A DNA stretch of 50,920 nucleotides from Zarea fungicola. Taxonomy: Eukaryota; Ascomycota; Sordariomycetes; Hypocreales; Cordycipitaceae. Position numbers and translations under genes: made by a program. Below the pieces are notes generated by a model. The model was given only the letters and a program-made list of their open reading frames with translations. It had not been told where the DNA came from and ran no database searches. This document shows positions 43,394 to 50,920 of this stretch, one piece after another. Every line of letters starts with the position of its first letter. Position 1 is the stretch's first letter. Where the stretch lies: the NCBI GenBank assembly GCA_900169235.1, contig FWCC01000050.1, forward strand, positions 1 through 50,920, given 5' to 3'.

Positions 43394-46300
43394 AGCCATA
43401 CTAGTTCATAGTAGTTACATAAAAGGGGGGGAAATAATTCCAAGAGGCCGTCATCAGCGCATGGAGGTATGTGCTTGTACGAGTAAAGACGGCCGATGCC
43501 AAGCCATGGACCGAGGATCGGCCAACTGTCTTGTTGAGGCTGAGATATGACATGCGGGGTTACGGGCCATGGAGACGGCGCATATTTCATTCAAGCATGA
43601 AAAATAGTATGCAAAACGCAAGCACCTTCACAACCAAGGATCTCTGCTCGTTGGCCCGCTTGCTCGCCCCCTATCCCTGCGGCTGCGCAAAGCCGAGCAG
43701 GTCCGAGTCGATTACACCCTACGGAGTACAGAGTACATACTTGTAGATAGAGCTTAATTGTGCGCGAGATTCCATGCCAAAATGTTGTACTGATACAGCT
43801 AAATTGGCAAAAGAAAGCTAAATGCAACAATGAGACAAAACTACTAGTATGTCGAGATCCATGAACCAACCCCGTTGAGAGAAGGCCACCACCAGTCTTA
43901 CAATCACTGCTATGCACAAATCGAAAATGGCAGACGCACAAACGGCAGATGGCTCCGGAAAGCACTGCATAACAGGCGCAAGTATGTACATGACGCTGAG
44001 TTAGTTAGCATCCGTAATTTAGTGTCGTATTGCAGCCCAAGTATGGACCTGTCATAATAACTATCAGTATTGCACTGCCCACTGGGTTGGTGCTAACGCT
44101 ACTGGTAATAATCCCATCCGGCAGGGGTGCCATGTTGGGACCAAAAAAAATCTTTCAGATTAAAATCCATGTAGATATTGGTAAGCGTCAGGCCATTGTT
44201 TGCTAGGATTGTCCATCTATTAGAATCGGCAGTGGGAGAGCAACCCCCAAGTTTTGACGCTATGAAAGATGCTGTCAGATGCGGAATGCAGATACCAAAG
44301 GAGGTTAATAAAACCAGCCAAGGGCTTGCTTTTTCAGCCTCCCAAGCCCGGTCAGGGCCGCCAGCATGCCAGGTGGCAGGTGGACCATGTGGCTAATCTG
44401 TCCTTGGGCTGGCTGCCTCGGGTTGAATAATTCCACGTCCAGTTTGATGTGCTAATAAATTATTTGGCAGCCATCATTCCTAGTGCAGAACTGGAAGCTT
44501 CGCTTCCTTCTGCCGTTCGTGATTTTTCATGGCAAGGAGCAGCACCACCAGCTTCCCTGGTTTTTGAAGCTTGAAAGCCCCACGTGGCTGAATTTTGAAG
44601 ATTGTCATCTTCGCTAAACTTATTATGGCTAGACTATCTGCCACCAGCCAGAAACCACCACTGCTACTAAAAATGCCCTAGTTACGGAGTGCTGATAGCA
44701 TAATGCTCGCAATTTTTATTTTATTTTACTGTTATTTTATTACTGTTAGAATCATCAATATCAATATCAGCGTCGGATTTTCAATTTTATCTTGGAAGCA
44801 ACGCTCCACGGAGTAGTGTTGTCTGAAATCGCCCTCGATCTTTGGCTGGACATGTACAGCCCCCGACGCTTTCGCTACGGGAAATGCCACTGTTTGCTAG
44901 GTAGGTACCTTCCGCCAGCGCCGTGCTACAGGGGCTGTACAGGCCACCAGGGTTCTACTGCAACGCTACACTGCGCCGGGAAACGAACGCGGAGCCGCGA
45001 GTGGGCGGGTGCAGCGCACTAGCATGGGTGGTTGATGTGTGCTTATTAGCTATTTAGCCTTTTTAAGTTAAAAACAACACACAGAGTGGGCTGCAGCACT
45101 GCTTACCTGTACAAGGCAAAAGAGGGCCACTCTTATGCACGAGCAGCAGTAACTACTAAGCTATTTATGCCACGTCCTTTTCTTGGAGGCGGCACCAGCA
45201 CGGGGATGGGTGGGAGGAGGGGCCGGTTATCGCTTTGACCGGTAAATACCTTGCTACCTGCCTACCAGTAGTTACCTACGCGTGGTTCAAACATGTTTGT
45301 GCGCAAGGATACAGCAGGCGTCGACAAGATAGAAAATGTACTTCGACGTTGATTAGGCAAAGATCATCTTGACCCTGAGCGAATAGGCCAGTATTAAAAT
45401 CTCATCAGCCTTTGCCAGTAATTTGGCTACCCGTTCTGCTCTCGCCCACACATAACCGCAGACCAATTCTCAACTCTGCTGTGTGGAGCGAAAAATTTAT
45501 AGTCCTCTATCCACGTGTCTCATCTAGGGCGACTGTTCCTTTCCAGAAGCCGCATGTTTTCATATTTTTATGTGGGAGAGTGTGTGGGCGTGTCCTCCCT
45601 TCACCTCTCACTGTGTTGGTTCGAGAGGTCCAGAATCCGGGGGGCCTTGCACAGCATCCCAGCTAGCCGCTTAGCCACCACGAAAACTTGTTACAATACA
45701 CACTCCCTCGCGCAGCTTGGACCAGATGGCCTTGAGAAGAGGGTCGCAAGTAATTCCTTAGAAATTGTAAAAGAACTTTTCCGCCACTGCTGGCGCGCAA
45801 ATAACAAACGCCCGACCCGGACGGATGATGATGGTGATAATCATGGGCAAGAGCACGCTTGCTTCTGGCTGCTGCCCAGCGCTGAGGCAAACGGAATCTA
45901 ATTGCCAGAGAATTGTTACTGGAAGCGCGTAGCTAGCTGGTAGATTCGGTGCGAAAGTTCAATATTATGCTTGCTTATGCCAAAATGTACACCGTTTTCT
46001 CCATATTCCGCGCACGCAGCCTACCTAACTTAAGCATGTCTTGTCAGGTCTTTGTAACATACTAAGAGCTGACGTTCTCGGGAAGAAAGAAACCAAAAGA
46101 AAAAAGCAGACATAGTTGTTTTCTCTGTCAAGAAAAGGGAAAAAGGACTTGAACCAAGATTTCGCACTTCGTCGTGTGCCAAGCTTCCTATTCCTCGGCC
46201 CGCCTGACAGTCAAAGTGCATTCTCTCCCACGCCCCCCCTCCGCAACACATCTCGCACGCCGCCGTCTTGGCGACGCCAGAAAATCCAAACCAAACCAAG

Positions 46301-46660
46301 CGTGCCCTCGCGCTCATAATAACTAAGTAGTTAACTGTTATTAGGCGTATTCTCTGGCGCTCTCCTCAGCTCTCCTTCCCTGGTTCGGGGACTGGTCCTC
46401 TTTCTTTTTGATTTCCTCCCTCCTCCAAACACACCTCGGGCGCCAAATCTGCATCCTATTCCCACAATTCTTTCAACAACTTTCCTGCAGCTGCACTGGC
46501 AAACCCTGGAAATCGCCAACGGGAGAACGTCAGAACGACAGAGGACGGCCCCCCCTAGACGAATCGAATAGAGTTGCCTCACCTCGTGGTGGCAGACAAG
46601 CAAACCTTGCTGCGAAAAGCTCAAACATTTTTTTTCCAACTTTCCTTGCCTGACCGACTC

Positions 46661-47640
46661 TTTTTATTATCATAATCTTTTGATACCGATCAATTTTTAT
46701 TTGAATTTTTCCCCCATCTAACCGCTCCACTAGCTCGACGGCAACCTGGTCACCCACGACTCGTCGATACTCCCGCTTTGACAGATTAAAATACGACCTT
46801 TGCCTGGGTCAATTTCTGCTCCAAGTAACAGAGTCGCCTGAGCAATTCGACCAAAGCACCTTTTTTTTTTTCTTTTTTTTTTCCAACCCATCCATTGCGT
46901 CTTGGTCTTCTATCGTTGTAATACATCAGCCCATCCCCTCTATAACGGATTTACGGCACATTTTGTTTCATCGACTGCATTTTGTGCTCCCTTTTTTTTG
47001 TACACCCGCAGTGATCATCGTCTTCTTCAGATTGCTTCGGCTTCTTCTTCCTATTCTTTTTGGGCTACCTGATCTTCAGTGGCGTGCTGCAGCTTTGTCT
47101 AAGCTTCGCCTTATCTGTCTCACACGCCATTCAAGTCCCTGTAACATCACCATTGCCTATTCCACTCTGGTCTTGTTTGTTCAGTCGAGTTGGCCTTCAT
47201 ATTTATTGACATTTTCTTTCATTTTTATCTCCCCCCAGCTGATACGAGTGTCACTTTTTGGCACCAAATCTGTGTACAAACAGGTCGACCAGGTCTGTGC
47301 CTTAAGTGTTGTACTGCCGTGGTCGGCAATTTTGTGCCGAGCAAGTCACTGTTTCCAGAAATCTGCAACATTGTCTCGAACCAAGGTCTGACCCTTTCTA
47401 TCCCATTGGTGTTCCTTGAATCAAATACTAGCATCACTGGCCGAAATTTTATTTGAAATTCAAGACCACACCACATTCTCGCGGTGTGGTATTCAAAGTC
47501 GCAAGTCAATTCTTCGCATGCCAAGCAACAACAACTAACAGCAACTACACCAAGAAGCATCATCATCAACATCATCATCATCTCCTTCTTGGTCTTGGTG
47601 ATCTTCTTCCTCACACTAGGCTGTAACATTGCCAGTGTCC
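46661..47640 (+). promoter_or_regulatory. Long pyrimidine-rich leader of the stress-protein gene
   Basis: Nearly 1 kb rich in T and C on the coding strand, including a T-tract at 46861-46882, a (CAT)n run at 47558-47582, and a hairpin with 8-bp arms ACCACACC/GGTGTGGT at 47465-47490. Such tracts are typical of promoters and 5' UTRs of filamentous fungi. Hydrophobic-looking frames here follow from T-rich composition and are not genes. Confidence 0.5.
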
Positions 47641-50407
47641 ATGCCCGAGATATTGGCCGACGACAACAGCAACGAACCACAATTCCCACCACCACACCCA
47701 CCACGGCCACCGGCCAAGATGCTCAAGATGGTGACGCCGCAGGACATCCGCAGTCCAGGGTTCGACATGTCGCCCAGGACCCGCGCGTTGCCCGATTATT
47801 TCGCTGTTGCGCCGCTCAAGTCGGAGCTGGCTTCGATTCAAGAGCAAGAGGCGCCATCCTACGAATTGAACGGTTCGGACGCTCACCGTCGCGAGTCAAC
47901 AATTTCGTTCCAGGACGAGCTGCCCACGCGACGCAGCTCAACCGGCACAGACAGCGCCAGTGGCGTCGCGCTGGGCAGGAAACTGTCAGCGTCCTCCATC
48001 TCGTCTCGGCGACCACGATATTCAGCATCTCTGCACGGTCAGGAGCTCCAAGAGCACGCGCTGCGAATCAGAGCTAGCTCACCGCCACCCCAGAGGTTCG
48101 TTTTCCAATTTTTCCTATTCTTCTTGTCCTTTGGCCTGTCTGAGTCGCTTGCCGCCTTGGCATGCGAATTACCCCCCTTTCTCGCCCCGTCACGATTACG
48201 TTTTTGTATCTTGGTTTCACTTTACTCGGAGCCACTCTGTTTTTATTTCTTCTCCAACCATGTCCGGAAGTTCGGCACATTTGATCGCCCAAGTCTCAGA
48301 AGGCTGAGACATTGCTTGGGCACATTGGGCACTATTGGGAAAATTGGGCAAATTTGGGTGCAAGTGCGTCTACAGTACGTGTGTTGACGCAAAGCCGACT
48401 GTTCGTTCGGTGTGCATCATCGAATCTCTTCATGCAGAGTCAAAATAGAGTGTCCGGGTAAGGGTGGAGATCGTGGAGCGCGATGCAGCTCTAGTCGAGC
48501 CTCTCAAATGGCGCAGAGCAGAGTTAACCGCAGAAGGTTACCCAACCGGCCAAACACTACCTACCTACCTACCTACTTATGCATGGCCAGACTGGAGAGT
48601 TGCTATGTAGTAGATAGACTGCACGCAGCTGCCACACACAGTGTTTTGCCTTGGTCATTGAAATCATGTGGGAACTGGCTGGCGACGAGTGTTTCTACTG
48701 CATTGCCGGCCACCCATAAGATGGCTTCCCTGCGTGCTGTTAGGACAGCGTGCCACACTGTACTTCGCCCTCCCCCACTTCCTTTTTTTTTTATACCTAT
48801 TGCTTTAATTTCCCTTGCATCTCTACTCAGCTGCTATTTGACTACCCAGCTGCTGGTCGCGATGGATGCGGAGGCAGCACCACTTCACCGTCTGCCTTTG
48901 GTGTGTGGGATAATTAAGGTTCGCCCCACGAGTCCACGACACCCCGCCCACCCAATCTTTCACTTTCCAGCAGCGCTGTTATTAGTTAGTGCCACTGTTG
49001 CTGCCAATATTTGGAAGCAGGCAACTAATTACCCCGCTACTCAGTGGCTTTGTCTTCGCTTCGCCTCCCACATCACCGGGTCAATTGCTCACTCTATTCT
49101 CCATTCGCTTTTGGCCTGCGTTGTTTTTAGCCTGCCATCGTCATCACTCCAACAGTCTCTTTTCCTGGCACAAGATCGTTTTTATATTTTCGAACCATAC
49201 AGCTTTATTGCGACGTCCTACAACGCACTTTCTCCTCTCTCTCTCAACTCTCTTCAAATCGCCCGCTAAAAGATGGCGTCGCTAACCGTGCCACCTCGTG
49301 ACAGGTTCCAGCACCACGTCGGTTTCGACAATGTGCCCAATGGAGAGGCCACCAAACACAATACGACATCGCTGACCCTCAACGTGCGTCATAAAGGGTA
49401 TCAGGCCAGACGACGATCGCGCATATTCATGGTGGGCGTCGACGGGAACACGTACTCCGACTATGCAATCCAGTGGCTTCTGGACGAAGTCGTCGATGAC
49501 GGCGATGAAATCGTGTGTGTGCGTGTGCTGGAGAGGGAAGTCCGTATGAACGACAAACATTACCAGGAAGATGCACGAAATGTAATGCAGGGGATCCTGG
49601 CCAAGAATGGTGCCAACCGCGCCGTCAGCATCGTTCTGGAATACGCCGTCGGCAAGCTGCACGCAACCTTTCAGAAACTTGTGAGTGCAACCCTGTCCCT
49701 GCGCAGTGCTACTGACGTTTGCTAACAGAGGGTTGGTACAGATTCAAATGTACCAGCCAGCCATGCTGATAGTCGGCACTAGAGGCCGATCACTTGGTGG
49801 CATCCAAGGTCTCGTCAACAACCGCAACTCGTTTTCTAAATACTGCCTACAATATTCGCCCGTGCCCGTCGTCGTCGTCCGACCTACAGAGAAGCGCATC
49901 AAGAAAAAGGTGAAGCGCGCCAACGATTCAAGCCGGCAGACGTACCTGGGTATGCTCTCTGCAACCCTTGGGAAGCATGAGGCCGATAGCGAAACCAGCA
50001 GCTTGTACGAGCTTGAGACGCAAATATCCGCCGACGAAGAGGCCCACCAGGTGGCCAAGGTGCTGGGCCTGCCGGCCAAGTTTGACCCGACTATTAAACC
50101 GATAAACCCCAGTGACTACATTCGGACACGCTCACCGGAGCCATCGGCGCTGCGAGTAAACCAGGAGCCGCCCTCGAGCCCGAACATGGGAGACGTGTCG
50201 CCAAGCAGCGCAATGAACAGCGAGGACGAGGAAGAGGAAGAGGACGGCGAATTCGAGGTTGTGTCGGGAACCCAGGCCCTCAACCAGCAGCAGAAGCTGG
50301 AGCAACTACACAAGATGGAGGTCGGTGAGGCGCAGGCTCTCCGTCAAGGTGTTGAAGTTGAGGAGGACGACGACGAAGGATCGCCGGATCATAAACCTTC
50401 GCCGTAG
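47641..50407 (+). CDS. Universal-stress-protein (UspA-like) domain protein
   Basis: USP domains bind nucleotides and are linked to stress responses; the fungal role is little known. Exons 47641-48095, 49305-49680 and 49742-50407 give 498 residues. Splicing across the 1209-nt first intron (GTTCGT..CAG, CTAAC branch) gives SSPPPQRFQHHVGFDN, a continuous sequence. The N-terminal ~150 residues are Ser/Pro-rich. The USP fold begins about residue 190 (FMVGVDGNTYSDYAIQWLLDE) and ends after IVGTRGRSLGGIQGL and SKYCLQYSPVPVVVVRP. The phosphate-binding glycine pattern is only partly kept (GTRG present, the last G(S/T) not obvious). The tail is acidic (SEDEEEEEDGEF). An ATG at 49273, in frame with exon 2 and just inside intron 1, could start a 357-residue form. 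Confidence 0.88.
48096..49304 (+). other. Unusually long intron (1.2 kb) of the stress-protein gene
   Basis: About twenty times the usual intron size in this window. It includes a (CTAC)n run near 48557-48576 and, at its end, a CT-rich tract (49227-49256) followed by an ATG at 49273 that reads in frame through the acceptor into exon 2. That arrangement looks like an internal promoter with an alternative first exon. Confidence 0.6.
48557..48576. repeat. (CTAC)n microsatellite
   Basis: Four to five CTAC units inside the long intron; the unit equals half of the TACCTAGGTA palindromic motif. Confidence 0.85.
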
Positions 50408-50920
50408 GGAGTCGAGGTGGACTTTAACGCTGACAATCAACTACTCAGCTCGGAAGTTGAAGCGGCCGGCGTTTCAGCAGACGATGGCCGGACTGCTTCT
50501 GGTCCGATGGTGTCTGGTTCTACTTGATGTAGAGACCGACCCGTCAAGAAGACTAGAACTTTGAACCAGATGCCCTGGCTGGTATCAGCTGCCCGACTAC
50601 ACAAACCGGACCGGCTGCTTGAGGAACTTGTGAACGAGCAACCGCTTTCCTGCCTTGCTTACTCGATTTTTTTTTGTTCATTTAAACTCGAGTTCTCACT
50701 TTTACATGTGGATTTCTTGCCAGGGCCCGTACCTGGCAGAGAAGAAACATGAAATGATGGTAGGGGGGATGGCAAATTGATGACTGAAACTGTTGTTGTA
50801 TTTTTATACTATACCATAGCGCGTTGAAAAAACCTTTCTGTTTTGCTTACACCGAATGATGGTACCCAGCCTGTGGATAGTTGTAAATTTTATTTTTATT
50901 TTTGAAAAAAAAAAAAAAAA
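50408..50920. other. 3' flank of the stress-protein gene and window end
   Basis: Presumed 3' UTR and downstream sequence. No supported ORF. The window ends in a run of sixteen A, probably an assembly break at a homopolymer. Confidence 0.6.

Larger units (their letters stand above)
41321..46660. other. Gene-free region, about 5.3 kb
   Basis: The left few hundred bases are the eIF3L 3' flank. No ORF resembles a protein; the longest frames (about 125 codons) overlap on both strands. Visible structure: a tRNA T-arm-like B-box on the minus strand at about 42979-42996, T19 at 43113-43131, an inverted repeat at 43313-43393, TACGGAGTA motifs at 43720, 44683 and 44808, and GGTAGGTACC / CTACCTGCC strings at about 44900 and 45250. 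Confidence 0.5.

Noticed and set aside
46148..46158. GGTTCAAGTCC B-box match on the minus strand
   Set aside because: Flanking bases do not form a T-stem and no other tRNA arm is visible; chance match.
46963..47391. 142-codon hydrophobic frame before the stress-protein gene
   Set aside because: Starts with TTG and its hydrophobicity follows from a T-rich leader; no conserved pattern.
48412..49269. 285-codon open frame inside the long intron of the stress-protein gene
   Set aside because: Composition is repetitive and T/C-rich, there is no domain resemblance, and it ends four bases before the candidate internal ATG. I treat it as intron and leader sequence.
1..50920. CRISPR array, bacterial operon, prophage or insertion sequence
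   Set aside because: No regularly spaced repeats, no transposase or phage proteins; spliced eukaryotic genes throughout.

Overview
The window reads as nuclear DNA of a filamentous ascomycete (Pezizomycotina; probably Sordariomycetes, perhaps Hypocreales, which is an inference from protein style and not a search). Support: eukaryotic housekeeping genes, mostly short introns (49-107 nt) with GT..AG ends and CTAAC-like branch sites, no operons, and long gene-poor spacers. I find fifteen protein-coding genes and no convincing RNA gene, transposon or CRISPR array. By chaining exons through splice sites I recovered nineteen introns. Two NN runs, and homopolymers at both window ends, suggest a short-read contig.

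Layout, left to right. 1-3495: no recognisable gene. 3496-7722: cyclin C (SSN8, minus) divergent from a Ca2+-regulated mitochondrial carrier (SAL1 type, plus). 9686-12111: membrane-anchored DUF4097-like protein interrupted by an NN gap. 12112-15059: gene-poor. 15060-17673: Nudix hydrolase and a BTB protein (both minus), the latter divergent from a TilS-like tRNA(Ile)-lysidine synthetase (19007-21146, plus). 21592-22743: atypical C2H2-like protein (minus). 25078-26694: BAHD-type acyltransferase (plus) alone between long spacers. 27319-33076: a compact block with VPS16 (minus) divergent from ATG16 (plus), which converges on DOT1 (minus). 34342-35274: unknown protein with a Ser/Arg-rich tail. 35857-41320: EFL1/RIA1 (minus) divergent from eIF3 subunit L (plus). 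41321-46660: gene-free. 46661-50407: a long T-rich leader and a universal-stress-protein-domain gene with a 1.2-kb intron.

Functional themes are housekeeping: Mediator kinase-module transcription (cyclin C), chromatin (DOT1), vacuolar fusion and autophagy (VPS16, ATG16), 60S maturation and translation initiation (EFL1, eIF3L), mitochondrial transport (SAL1) and probable organellar tRNA modification (TilS). Two divergent pairs couple related processes (VPS16/ATG16 and EFL1/eIF3L). The acyltransferase is the only gene with a secondary-metabolism flavour, and no cluster surrounds it.

I see no clearly new multi-gene system. The most checkable oddities are an apparent GC-AG intron in the carrier gene, a possible internal promoter in the long intron of the stress-protein gene, a 26-nt near-perfect palindrome in a leader, a BTB fold split by a large insertion, a tiny overlapping uORF in front of TilS, and two families of short palindromic motifs scattered in the spacers.
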